This document shows, one piece after another, positions 53,124 to 61,656 of a DNA stretch of 64,000 nucleotides (position 1 is the first letter of the stretch; each line of letters starts with the position of its first letter). The translations under genes were made by a program, and so were the position numbers. This stretch comes from Microbacterium salsuginis (lineage in GTDB: Bacteria; Actinomycetota; Actinomycetes; Actinomycetales; Microbacteriaceae). A model generated the notes under the pieces. That model ran no database searches. It saw nothing but the letters and a program-made list of their open reading frames with translations, and was not told the origin of the DNA. The stretch lies in the NCBI RefSeq assembly GCF_012524205.1, contig NZ_JABACI010000002.1:434001-498000 (forward strand), read 5' to 3'.

Positions 53124-54869
53124 ATGGATCACGAAGAAGTGCGACAGCGCGAGACGGTTGCGCTCGGCGACGCCGACCTCGTCCTGCGCACGCGATCGGG
53201 CGATGCAGGGGCTTTCGGCGAACTATGGCGTCGCCACTACCGCGCAGGCGTCACCGTGGCGCGCAACATGACCTCGAGCCTGGATGCCGACGACCTCGTG
53301 CAAGAGGCGTACACCCGCATCTACCAGTCGATCGTGGCCGGCGGCGGGCCGACCGGCTCGTTCCGCGCCTACCTCTTCACCAGCATCCGCAACACCGCCG
53401 CCGCGTGGGGACGCGCGCGGCGCGAGACCGCCTACGACGAGCTCGACCACATCGAGGACCCGGCAGCGCGCGACGACAGCGACGCCGCGCTGGACCGCAG
53501 CCTCACCCACCAGGCGTTCCGCAGCCTCCCCACCCGGTGGCAGGAGGTCCTATGGTACTCCGAGATCGAGCAGATGAAGCCCGCCGAGATCGCGCCGCTG
53601 CTCGGGCTGAAGCCGACGGCGGTCGCGCAGCTCACCTTCCGGGCCAGAGAGGGCCTGCGAGAGGCGTGGGTGCAGGCGCACCTGCGCGCCGTCGCCGATG
53701 GATCCGACTGCCAGTGGACGATCGAGCGGCTGGGCGCGTACGCCCGCCGCAACCTCGGCCGGCGTGACCGCGGCAAGGTCGAGCGGCACCTGGTCTCGTG
53801 CGTGCGCTGCGGGATCGTGGCGAGCGAGGCCGAGGAGGTCTCGGGCCGGCTGGCCCTGATCCTGCTGCCGCTCGCGCTCGGCGCCACCGGAACCGCCGGC
53901 TACCTCGCCACCGTGCAGGGCGGCGGAGCGCCGATTCTCGCGCTGGCGGCGATGCCCTCGAGCGTCATGCCCGGCGCGGTGGTCGCTCCCGCGGGAGCCA
54001 CGTCGGCGGTGGCCGGGGCGTCGGCAGCGTCCGCCGGATCGGCTGCGGTCACGGGTGCCGGCGTGGCAGGCGGCGCGGCCGGCACGACCGCGATCGCCGC
54101 CGGGGCCGCGTCTGCCTCCGCGCTCGCGAGCATCGGCGCGACGACCGGCATCGCCGCGGCGGGGCTCGTGGTCGTGAGCGGTGTCGTGGCGGCGGCGGTC
54201 GGGCTGCCTGCACTCGTGCCTCCCGCAGACACCTCGGACAAGACGACCGTCTCCGACACCGTGCCGGCCGGCGACGACCCGGTCGGCGGAGCGGACGGGA
54301 TCGGGGAGTCCACCGACACGACGCAGATCTCCGATGAGTCCGGCCCGGGTCCCGCCGACATCCCGGTCCTGCCCGAAGCGCCCGTCGACGACTCTGCGAC
54401 GGACGGCGCGGCCGGGGATGCAGGACCCGGCACGTCCGCCAACGGCAATCCGGCACCGGGCGCCGGGACGCCCGCGAACCCCGCCACGGGCACCCCGGCG
54501 AGCCCGGCCACCGGCAACGGCGGGGCGACCGGCAACGGCACGCCGAGCCTCGGCAGCGGCAACGGCGGGACCACCGGCAACGGCGGCGAGACGGGCAGCG
54601 GCACTCCGCCCCAGGGCACCGGTGCCGGCAACGGCGGCAGCACGGGGCCAGGAACCGGCGCCGGCAAGGGCAACGTGCCCGAAGGGCAGGGCGACTCCCC
54701 CTCCACGGCGGCAGCGCCGATGGCGCGGGTGCCCACGACCCAGGGCACTTCTCGCGCCCCGGCAGGGGTCACGTCCGCGCCGGCAGCCCCTCCCAGCGCC
54801 GTCGCACCCGATGCCCCCGTCACAGCGCCCACCGAGACCGAAGCGGTGACGGGCACTCCCGCGCCCTGA
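53124..54869 (+). CDS. ECF sigma factor fused to zinc anti-sigma motif, membrane segments and disordered tail
   Basis: 581 residues in four parts. Sigma region 2 (25-100: ADDLVQEAYTRIYQSIV, SFRAYLFTSIRNTAAAW), region 4 (125-190: FRSLPTRWQEVLWYSEIEQ, PAEIAPLLGLKPTAVAQL), then a putative zinc-binding motif H222-x3-C226-x2-C229 like that of ZAS anti-sigma factors, then hydrophobic segments near 242-262 and 340-365, and finally ~215 residues of Gly/Pro/Ser/Thr/Asn-rich low-complexity sequence with TGNGG-type repeats. The protein would be tethered to the membrane with the tail outside. The ATG at 53124 has GGGGGA before it; no separate anti-sigma gene follows. Confidence 0.85.
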   Translation: MDHEEVRQRETVALGDADLVLRTRSGDAGAFGELWRRHYRAGVTVARNMTSSLDADDLVQEAYTRIYQSIVAGGGPTGSFRAYLFTSIRNTAAAWGRARRETAYDELDHIEDPAARDDSDAALDRSLTHQAFRSLPTRWQEVLWYSEIEQMKPAEIAPLLGLKPTAVAQLTFRAREGLREAWVQAHLRAVADGSDCQWTIERLGAYARRNLGRRDRGKVERHLVSCVRCGIVASEAEEVSGRLALILLPLALGATGTAGYLATVQGGGAPILALAAMPSSVMPGAVVAPAGATSAVAGASAASAGSAAVTGAGVAGGAAGTTAIAAGAASASALASIGATTGIAAAGLVVVSGVVAAAVGLPALVPPADTSDKTTVSDTVPAGDDPVGGADGIGESTDTTQISDESGPGPADIPVLPEAPVDDSATDGAAGDAGPGTSANGNPAPGAGTPANPATGTPASPATGNGGATGNGTPSLGSGNGGTTGNGGETGSGTPPQGTGAGNGGSTGPGTGAGKGNVPEGQGDSPSTAAAPMARVPTTQGTSRAPAGVTSAPAAPPSAVAPDAPVTAPTETEAVTGTPAP

Positions 54870-54927
54870 AGCACGGCGCGCGCTCCGGCCGAATCTCTGC
54901 CGCGAGGCGGCGTCCTAAACTGGGGAC

Positions 54928-55320
54928 ATGTCCGACACGCCCACAGACCCGCCTGCCACAGCCGCCGGAACGGCGCCGGGAACGCGGACACCACTGACGG
55001 CCGTCGACATCGTCGCGTTCCTCTGCGAGATCTTCGCCTTCGCGACCCTCGCACTGTGGGGATTCACGATGTGGCCCTTCCCGTGGAACATCGTCGCCGG
55101 CATCGCCGCCCCCGTGGCCGCGATTCTCGCGTGGGCCCTGTTCGTCTCACCCCGCGCCGTCGTCGCGGTCCATCCGTTCGTCCGGGCGCTGGTGGAGCTC
55201 CTCGTGTACGCGTCCGCCACCATCGCGTGGTGGATGATGGGCAACGCCTGGATCGGACTGGCCTTCGGCGTGGTCGCGGTGACGGTCGGCGTCATCGCCG
55301 GACGTCGTCGCCTGGCATGA
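54928..55320 (+). CDS. YrdB-family (DUF2568) membrane protein
   Basis: 130 residues. After ~25 Thr/Pro-rich residues come four hydrophobic segments: IVAFLCEIFAFATLALWGF, FPWNIVAGIAAPVAAILAW, LVELLVYASATIAWWMMG and IGLAFGVVAVTVGVIAG. The pattern matches YrdB/DUF2568. Role unknown. Stop overlaps the next gene's ATG by four bases, so the two are co-transcribed. Confidence 0.82.
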   Translation: MSDTPTDPPATAAGTAPGTRTPLTAVDIVAFLCEIFAFATLALWGFTMWPFPWNIVAGIAAPVAAILAWALFVSPRAVVAVHPFVRALVELLVYASATIAWWMMGNAWIGLAFGVVAVTVGVIAGRRRLA

Positions 55321-56768
55321 CGGGCCCGTCGATGACAGACCCATCCGTGACAGCGCCGATCGAGGCATCCGCCCTCGCGACTCCTGACGCCGACGTGGTC
55401 GGTCGCCTGCGCGACGCCCTCGGCGATCGCGTCGACACCGCCCCGGCATCGCTCGCTGCGGCACGGGCCGACAAGTCCGGGCATGCGGCCTCCGGTCTTC
55501 CCCTCGCCGTGGTCCGTGCGCGCTCGGTCGAGGATGTGCAGCAGACGCTCCGAATCGCGACCGCGACCTCCACTCCCGTGGTGACCCGCGGGGCGGCCAC
55601 CGGGCTCGCCGGCGGTGCGAACGCCGGCCGCGGCGAGATCGCCCTCTCGCTGCGCGAGATGGACCGCATCCTCGAGGTCCACGCCGATGATCTGCTGGCC
55701 GTGGTCGAGCCGGGCATCCTCAACGCCGATCTCAACGCCGCACTCGCCGAGTACGGACTGTGGTGGGCCCCCGACCCGGCGAGCCGCGCGATCTCGACCG
55801 TCGGCGGCAACATCGCCACGGGCGCCGGCGGCCTGCTGTGCGCCAAGTACGGAGTCGTGCGCGACGCAGTGCTCGGCGTGGACCTGGTGCTCGCCGACGG
55901 CCGGTTGATGCAGCTCGGGCACCGCACCGTCAAGGGCGTGACCGGCCTGGATCTCACGTCGCTCGTCATCGGGTCCGAGGGCACGCTCGGCGTCATCGTC
56001 GGCGCGACGCTCAAGCTGCGGCGCCTGGTGCCGGGCGACGTGTGCACGGTCGCGGCGACCTTCGCCGACGTGCGCACCGCGGCCGAGGCATCCGCCGCCG
56101 TGACCGCGTCCGGGGCGCAGCCGGCGATCATGGAGCTGATGGATGCCGCCTCTCTGGCGGCCGTGCATGCCCTGCTCTCGCTGCAACCGCCGACCCCGGG
56201 CGCCGCCCAGCTGACCATCCAGACCGACGGACCGGCAGCGGCCGCGGAAGCGGACGCGATCGCGTCCGTGCTGCGGGCGACCGGCGGCACCGTCGCGGTG
56301 TCGCACGACCGCGAGGAGGGCGAGCGGCTGCTCGCGATCCGGCGATCCATGCACCCGGCGATGGAGTCCCTGGGCACCGCCCTGATCGAGGACGTCTCGG
56401 TGCCGCGCAGCGCCCTGCCCGCCATGTTCGACGAGATCGCCCGCGTCGAGCGCGAACACGGGATCACGATCCCGACCGTGGCGCACGCCGGCGACGGCAA
56501 CCTGCACCCCAACTTCATCTTCGACGGCCAGCCCGACCAGTTCGGCGTGATCGAGGCGCCGCCGTACGTCTGGGCCGCCGCCGACGACCTGTTCCGGGCC
56601 GCGCTGCGTCTCGGGGGCACGCTCACCGGAGAGCACGGCGTGGGCGTGCTCAAACGACGCTGGCTCGCCGACGAGCTCGGCGACGATCAGTGGGAGCTGC
56701 AGCGCCAGATCACGCGGGTCTTCGACCCGCAGGGCATCCTCAATCCGGGCAAGGTCTTCGCGCCCTGA
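55317..56768 (+). CDS. FAD-linked oxidase, GlcD/D-lactate dehydrogenase type
   Basis: 483 residues. PP-loop FAD domain with RGAATGLAGGANAG and TVGGNIATGAGGLLCAKYG, and a C-terminal FAD-oxidase domain with AHAGDGNLHPNFIFDG and GEHGVGVLKRRWL. The family oxidises 2-hydroxy acids such as glycolate, D-lactate or 2-hydroxyglutarate. The ATG overlaps the YrdB stop. No GlcE/F partner genes adjoin. Substrate cannot be decided. Confidence 0.88.
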   Translation: MTGPSMTDPSVTAPIEASALATPDADVVGRLRDALGDRVDTAPASLAAARADKSGHAASGLPLAVVRARSVEDVQQTLRIATATSTPVVTRGAATGLAGGANAGRGEIALSLREMDRILEVHADDLLAVVEPGILNADLNAALAEYGLWWAPDPASRAISTVGGNIATGAGGLLCAKYGVVRDAVLGVDLVLADGRLMQLGHRTVKGVTGLDLTSLVIGSEGTLGVIVGATLKLRRLVPGDVCTVAATFADVRTAAEASAAVTASGAQPAIMELMDAASLAAVHALLSLQPPTPGAAQLTIQTDGPAAAAEADAIASVLRATGGTVAVSHDREEGERLLAIRRSMHPAMESLGTALIEDVSVPRSALPAMFDEIARVEREHGITIPTVAHAGDGNLHPNFIFDGQPDQFGVIEAPPYVWAAADDLFRAALRLGGTLTGEHGVGVLKRRWLADELGDDQWELQRQITRVFDPQGILNPGKVFAP

Positions 56769-57089
56769 CCCGCCCGGGTTCCCGTTCCGGGGCGCCTCGC
56801 GACCCGGTCCGTCCCGCAGCGCTGGTGACGGCATCCGTTGCACTTCACCCTTCCCCGCCCCCGGCTCGCGGTGCCGCCGTCCCACAATCCCGGATCCGGA
56901 AACCGGAGATCGCGCCCTTTTCCGGATCGCCACGCGGCGTCCGCTCCGGAAAGGCACGAGAAGTCCGGATTCCGGATCCGGTGGGACAGCATCACCATCG
57001 CCGCACGGCGCTGCCCCGGAGAATCCGCGCCGTGAGGCGGCGCCCCGTCCGCGCACCGCGGGTTCGACGAGACGGCGACGGATGCCTCG
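56769..57089. other. 321-bp convergent gap with a long palindromic element
   Basis: Holds the GGATCCGG-rich palindromic element at 56879-56987. Before it the sequence is C-rich with no structure I can defend, and after it is the 3' region of the membrane protein gene. I see no gene. The gap separates convergent glcD-like and membrane-protein genes. Confidence 0.7.
56879..56987. repeat. large imperfect palindrome of TCCGGA/GGATCC units
   Basis: The ends GTCCCAC (56879-56885) and GTGGGAC (56981-56987) are complementary. Next inward are CCGGATCCGG (56890-56899) and CCGGATCCGG (56972-56981). Several TCCGGA units lie between. Total 109 bp, between convergent genes. It could be a bidirectional terminator or one copy of a repeat family; no second copy is in the window. 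Confidence 0.65.
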
Positions 57090-57791
57090 CTACGAGACGG
57101 GCGGGTAGATCTGCACCGTCGTGGGGTCGGCGCGCGGCGGCTGCTGGACGCCCGCCACGATCGCGGCGATGCCGACCGCGAAGAGCGCGAGCGCGGGAAC
57201 GAGAGTGGTGACCGCGACGAACAGCGAGAGCACCTGCTGCCCCAGCGTCGGGACCTGCATCGCGATGATCTGGGCGCCCGCGAAGGCGGTCGCGACCACG
57301 ATGACGGCGATGAGCGGAAGCCACCGCAGACCGGGCGGAACAACTGGAGCACGGCCGATCTGGACGGTCGCCGTGAGCAGTGCCGCCAGCATGAGCACCA
57401 GCTGGATCTGCGTGATCGGTATCGCCGCGCCGGGCGTGACGGAGCCGGCGGGCACGAATTGCCAGGCGAGCGTGCCGGCGAGCGGCAGGAATCCGGCGAG
57501 GAGCAGAGCGGTCACGCCGAGCGGACGCCGTGCCACGACGCTGCCGGCACCACGCACGCCGAAGGCGAAGAGCGTGAGAGCCGCGGCCCAGAGCGCGTCG
57601 CCGAAGAGATCGAGGCCCGGGACGAACACCGACGCGGCCTGCAGCGCCATCGGCAGCAGACCGACGGCGATCAGCAGCGAGCCGCCGATGATCCACGCGA
57701 GCCGGGTGTCCTTGGCGGAGCGCGCGCTCGCATTCACCGAGGCGTCGCGCCGCGCTTCGGCGCCCTGCGGCGCAGGCATCGGGCCGGTCAT
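57090..57791 (-). CDS. membrane protein of unknown function
   Basis: 233 residues. A ~30-residue charged N-terminus precedes six or so hydrophobic segments (LAWIIGGSLLIAVGLLPMAL, LWAAALTLFAFGVRGAG, LGVTALLLAGFLPLAGTLAW, QIQLVLMLAALLTATVQ, WLPLIAVIVVATAFAGAQII, LVPALALFAVGIAAIVAG). The C-terminus is soluble (PPRADPTTVQIYPPVS). No recognised family. It lies 120 bases after nagB on the same strand, with a small CCGCT/AGCGG hairpin in between, so it may or may not be in that operon. Confidence 0.75.
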   Translation of the reverse strand: MTGPMPAPQGAEARRDASVNASARSAKDTRLAWIIGGSLLIAVGLLPMALQAASVFVPGLDLFGDALWAAALTLFAFGVRGAGSVVARRPLGVTALLLAGFLPLAGTLAWQFVPAGSVTPGAAIPITQIQLVLMLAALLTATVQIGRAPVVPPGLRWLPLIAVIVVATAFAGAQIIAMQVPTLGQQVLSLFVAVTTLVPALALFAVGIAAIVAGVQQPPRADPTTVQIYPPVS

Positions 57792-57911
57792 GGCGCCAGC
57801 CTAACGACGCCGCGCGCCGCAGCACCATGCTTCGCGCTGTGCACACCGGCATCCGCTGCCCGAGCGGACGAACGCGGCTGCCGGGCGAGCAGCGCGCTGG
57901 GCGGAGTCGGC

Positions 57912-58691
57912 CTACAGGCCCTGCCAGTCGGGCTTGTTGGCGTACGCGTAGCGGTAATAGCCGGCGCGCGTGAGGTGAGACGCGGCCGCCTCGTCGACGA
58001 CGACGGTCGCGTGCGGGTGCAGCTGGATCGCCGACCCGGGCAATGAGGCCGTGACGGGTCCTTCGACCGCCCCGGCGACCGCAGCGGCCTTGCCCTCGCC
58101 GAAGGCGAGCAGCACGAGATGCCGGGCGCGCAGGATCGTGCCGAGCCCCTGAGTGATGCAGTGCATGGGCACGTCCTCGATCGAGTCGAAGAAGCGGGCG
58201 TTGTCGCGGCGGGTCTGCTCGGTAAGCGTCTTGACGCGCGTGATCGAGGCGAACGACGACCCGGGCTCGTTGAAGCCGATGTGCCCGTCGGTGCCGATGC
58301 CGAGGATCTGCAGGTCGATGCCGCCGGCCTCGACGATCGCGGCCTCGTACTCGTCGCCGTGATGCTCGATGCCTTCGGGCGACCCGTCGGGCGTGCGGAT
58401 CCGCGACGGGTCGAGTCCGAGCGGCTCGACGACCTCGCGCGTGATGACGGAGCGGTAGCTCTCGGGGTGGGCCGGATCGATGCCGACGTACTCATCGAGG
58501 GCGAAGCCACGAACGCGCGACACGTCGACGCCCTGCAGGCGCGGGCGCAGTGCCTCGTACACCGGCAGCGGCGTGGACCCGGTCGCAAGACCGAGCACGG
58601 CCTCGGGGTCGGCTCGGATGAGTCCGGCGATCTCGTCGGCGACCAGCGCGCCGGCCTCCGCCTTGTCGCGGACGATGACGATCTCAGCCAT
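57912..58691 (-). CDS. nagB: glucosamine-6-phosphate deaminase
   Basis: 259 residues. LGLATGSTPLPVYEAL, RGFALDEYVGIDPAHPESY with the catalytic Asp, and GIGTDGHIGFNEPGS match NagB. It turns GlcN-6-P into fructose-6-P and ammonia. The ATG at 58691 lies inside the end of the ROK kinase gene (8-base overlap), so the two are coupled. NagB closes the pathway started by GH20 and NagA. Confidence 0.95.
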   Translation of the reverse strand: MAEIVIVRDKAEAGALVADEIAGLIRADPEAVLGLATGSTPLPVYEALRPRLQGVDVSRVRGFALDEYVGIDPAHPESYRSVITREVVEPLGLDPSRIRTPDGSPEGIEHHGDEYEAAIVEAGGIDLQILGIGTDGHIGFNEPGSSFASITRVKTLTEQTRRDNARFFDSIEDVPMHCITQGLGTILRARHLVLLAFGEGKAAAVAGAVEGPVTASLPGSAIQLHPHATVVVDEAAASHLTRAGYYRYAYANKPDWQGL

Positions 58692-59631
58692 GTGCCAGCG
58701 CCTCCTCGGCGTCGTGTTCGGTTTCGCCCGCACCCACCAGCGCGGCTCCGAGCGCCGCCGCCGGAGAACCCGGCGGCAGGAACTCCACGCGCTCGCCCAG
58801 ACGCAGCGAACGCATGAAGGGGGATGCCTCGGCGCTGGCGGTCAGCTCGGCTGCGACATCCGTCATCAGTCGTTCTCCCAACGCCGTCACGCCCCCTCCG
58901 AGCACCACGATATCGACGTCTGCCGTCAGGACCAGTACCCGGATCGCGGCTGCGACACCGCGCGCAAGACCCGCGCGCAGCTGGAGGGCAGACGCGTCAC
59001 CCGCGTCGGCGGCATCGAACACGTCGCGCACCGGCAGCGCGCCACGCCGCGCCCAGCGCTCGGCGATGGCTCCACCGCCCGCGAAGGCCTCGATGCATCC
59101 CCGCTGGCCGCAGCGGCACAGCGGCCCGTTCGGGTCGACCGAGATGTGGCCCACCTCCCCCGCCGTGCCGCGGGCCCCCCGCCAGAGCATCCCGCGCGAG
59201 ACGATGCCTGCCGCAATGCCCGTTCCGACGTTGAGGTACGCCATCGACTCGGGCGCTCGTCCCTCGGCGGCGTGCAGGGCGTAGGCGCCGAGCGCCGCCG
59301 CCTTCACGTCGTTCTCCAGCCGCACCGGCACACCGAGCCGCGGCGTGAGGGCGGCGGCCAGGTCGAGCCGCTCGACACCGAGATTCACGGCGTGCACGAC
59401 GCGACCCGAGCCCGGCTGGACCTGTCCCGGAATGCCGACGCCGACGGAGCCGACCTCGCCGGGGTCCGCACCGGCATCGGCCGCGACCGCGTGGACGGCG
59501 TCGAGGATCGTCTGCGTGACGGCATCCGGTCCCCACCCGGTGGGCAGGCGGACACGCCCGATGATCGCTCCCGCCGCGTCGAGCGCGACGGCGTCGGTCT
59601 TCGTACCGCCGACATCGAGCCCGACCTTCAT
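58684..59631 (-). CDS. ROK-family sugar kinase, probable N-acetylglucosamine kinase
   Basis: 315 residues. N-terminal phosphate loop DVGGTKTDAVALD, sugar and ROK motifs NVGTGIAAGIVSRG, the zinc motif CRCGQRGCIEAFAGG and VLGGGVTAL. There is no HTH, so it is a kinase rather than a regulator. In this operon GlcNAc is the likely substrate, giving GlcNAc-6-P for NagA; glucose or GlcN is possible. It lies 43 bases after the permease gene. Confidence 0.88.
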   Translation of the reverse strand: MKVGLDVGGTKTDAVALDAAGAIIGRVRLPTGWGPDAVTQTILDAVHAVAADAGADPGEVGSVGVGIPGQVQPGSGRVVHAVNLGVERLDLAAALTPRLGVPVRLENDVKAAALGAYALHAAEGRAPESMAYLNVGTGIAAGIVSRGMLWRGARGTAGEVGHISVDPNGPLCRCGQRGCIEAFAGGGAIAERWARRGALPVRDVFDAADAGDASALQLRAGLARGVAAAIRVLVLTADVDIVVLGGGVTALGERLMTDVAAELTASAEASPFMRSLRLGERVEFLPPGSPAAALGAALVGAGETEHDAEEALAHG

Positions 59632-59674
59632 CGGCCGACCTCCTCGGTGAAGGCGGCGTGGTTCACTGCGCGCA

Positions 59675-60526
59675 TCAGCCCTTGACCGCCCCCGCGACGA
59701 GGCCGTTCGTCATCCGCGTCTGCACGATCAGGAAGAAGATCACGACGGGGATCGCCACGAGCGTGGAGCCGGCCATGAGCTCGGCCCAGTTGATGCCGCC
59801 ATTGGGATCGAGGAAGGTGCGCAGCCACACCGGCAGCGTCATCGCCTCGGGGCGCGGGTTCAGCACCAGGGCGTACAGGAACTCGTTCCACGCCTGGATG
59901 AACCCGAAGATGCCGGTGGCCACGAGGCCCGGCGCCAGCAGCGGGAACGTGATGCGCCAGAAGGCCTGCGAGCGGCTCAGGCCGTCGATCATGGCGGCCT
60001 CCTCGAGCTCGACGGGCACGCCGTTGACGAAGCCGCGGAGCGTCCAGATCGTGAACGGCAGCACGGTGGCGATATAGACCGCCGAGAGGCCCAGCACGGT
60101 GTTGAGCAGGTGCCAGCCGTCCATGAGACGGAAGATCGAGATGATCATCGCCTCGGCGGGGATCATCTGGATGATGAGGATCGTGATGATGAACAGCGCG
60201 CGGCTGCGGAAGCGGAAGCGCGTGACGGCGAGCGCGGCGAAGAACGCGAATACCAGGGAGACGACGACGGTGAGCAGCGTCACCATGACCGAGTTGCCGA
60301 GGGCGGGCAGGAAGGGCGCGCGCGCGGAGTTGAAGATGACGTTGACGTAGTTCTCGACCGTGCCGTTGTCGGGCCAGAAGTGCAGCTCGCTGCCGCGCAC
60401 CTGGCCGTTCGGCTGGAAGGACGTGTTCACCATCCAGTACACCGGGAAGACGGATGCCACGAAGACGCCGATCGCGGCGATGCCCGCGAGGATCGATCCG
60501 ATCCTGTGCGTGAGACGACCGTTCAC
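59675..60526 (-). CDS. carbohydrate ABC transporter permease, MalG type
   Basis: 283 residues, six membrane helices. The EAA loop reads VPVELEEAAMIDGLSRSQAFWRI in pieces and the C-terminus has VQTRMTNGLVAGAVKG. The GTG at 60526 has GGAGGAG upstream and overlaps the preceding permease's stop by four bases. It imports the sugar caught by the lipoprotein at 61657-62901. Confidence 0.92.
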   Translation of the reverse strand: MNGRLTHRIGSILAGIAAIGVFVASVFPVYWMVNTSFQPNGQVRGSELHFWPDNGTVENYVNVIFNSARAPFLPALGNSVMVTLLTVVVSLVFAFFAALAVTRFRFRSRALFIITILIIQMIPAEAMIISIFRLMDGWHLLNTVLGLSAVYIATVLPFTIWTLRGFVNGVPVELEEAAMIDGLSRSQAFWRITFPLLAPGLVATGIFGFIQAWNEFLYALVLNPRPEAMTLPVWLRTFLDPNGGINWAELMAGSTLVAIPVVIFFLIVQTRMTNGLVAGAVKG

Positions 60527-61518
60527 AGCGTCTCCTCCTTGATGCTGCGTCGCACATAGAAGATCGACAGGGCGACAAGCAGGAGCACGACGATCACCGA
60601 GATCGCGCCTCCGGTGCCGAAGTCGCCCGAGCCGAGCGAGACGCGGTAGATGTACACGCCGAGCGTGTTGGTCTGCTCGGCGAGGCCGCCGATCGACTGC
60701 AGGGCGTAGATCTGCGAGAAGACCCGCAGGTCCCAGATCACCTGCAGGATCGTCACGATGATGAGGATCGACCGGATGTACGGCACGACCACGAGCGTGA
60801 AGCGCTTGACGGCGCCGGCGCCGTCGAGCTGCGCGGCCTCGAGCACCTCCTCGGGCACCTGGGTGAGCCCGGCGTAGACCGTGAAGGCGACGAACGGGAC
60901 GGCGCCCCACACGATGATGATCGTCGCGACGAAGAAGAAGCTGAGCGGATCGATCAGCCACGGGTGTCCCTGGAACTGCGCGAGTCCGAACCAGTTGACA
61001 AGGATGTAGTTGAGGACGCCGTACTGGGTGTCGAAGATCCAGCCCCACACGATTGTCGCCGACAGGGGCGGCATCGCCCAGGCCAGCAGCAGGCCCACCG
61101 AGACGAGCGTGCGCAGCACCGCCCCGAGCCGCTTCATCAGCAGCGCGACCAGCACGCCGAGCACCATGGTCCAGATCACGCAGACGGCGGCGAAGGCGAG
61201 CGAGCGCCCGAGCACCTGCCAGAACTGGGGGTCGGTGAGCACCGATACGTAGTTGCCCAGGCCCACGAACTCGGGCGGGGCGCCGAACACCTGCGCACGG
61301 CCGAACTCCTGGAACGACATGATGAACAGCTGCAGGAGCGGCCATCCGGTGATGACGGCGAGGACGATGAGAGCGGGCGTCAGCAGCGCGTACGGCGTGA
61401 AGCCCCCGGCGCGTGCGAAGCGACCGCGGCCGGGGCGTCCGGGATCGGGCGGCGCCGTGAGGCGCTCGCCGTCGATGGCACTCACTGCCGGCGGCAGCTC
61501 GCGGGACGCGGTGGACAT
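60523..61518 (-). CDS. carbohydrate ABC transporter permease, MalF type
   Basis: 331 residues. A ~55-residue N-terminal tail rich in Pro/Arg precedes six helices, the first ALLTPALIVLAVITGWPLLQL. The EAA loop is QVPEEVLEAAQLDGAGAVKRF in pieces. ATG at 61518 has GGAGT before it. It is the first of the two coupled permeases. No ATPase gene is in the operon, so a shared MsiK-type ATPase elsewhere probably drives the importer. Confidence 0.92.
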   Translation of the reverse strand: MSTASRELPPAVSAIDGERLTAPPDPGRPGRGRFARAGGFTPYALLTPALIVLAVITGWPLLQLFIMSFQEFGRAQVFGAPPEFVGLGNYVSVLTDPQFWQVLGRSLAFAAVCVIWTMVLGVLVALLMKRLGAVLRTLVSVGLLLAWAMPPLSATIVWGWIFDTQYGVLNYILVNWFGLAQFQGHPWLIDPLSFFFVATIIIVWGAVPFVAFTVYAGLTQVPEEVLEAAQLDGAGAVKRFTLVVVPYIRSILIIVTILQVIWDLRVFSQIYALQSIGGLAEQTNTLGVYIYRVSLGSGDFGTGGAISVIVVLLLVALSIFYVRRSIKEETL

Positions 61519-61571
61519 GCAGACTCCTGTACTTCTCGAGTATGGCCCGGACCTCGCGGCGGTGGGCATGG

Positions 61572-61603
61572 CCCGGGCCGGCGGCGGTGGCCGCCGGCCC
61601 GGG
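61572..61603 (-). promoter_or_regulatory. perfect 14-bp intra-operon hairpin after the binding-protein gene
   Basis: CCCGGGCCGGCGGC (61572-61585), loop GGTG, GCCGCCGGCCCGGG (61590-61603): every base pairs. It lies 54 bases after the binding-protein stop and 54 before the permease start. It could stop most transcripts or protect the upstream mRNA so that the binding protein is made in excess. Confidence 0.7.
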
Positions 61604-61656
61604 TCGTCGGTGCAGCGCGGGCGAGCCGCACCGGTTCAGCGCGTGAGCGCTCGGCG

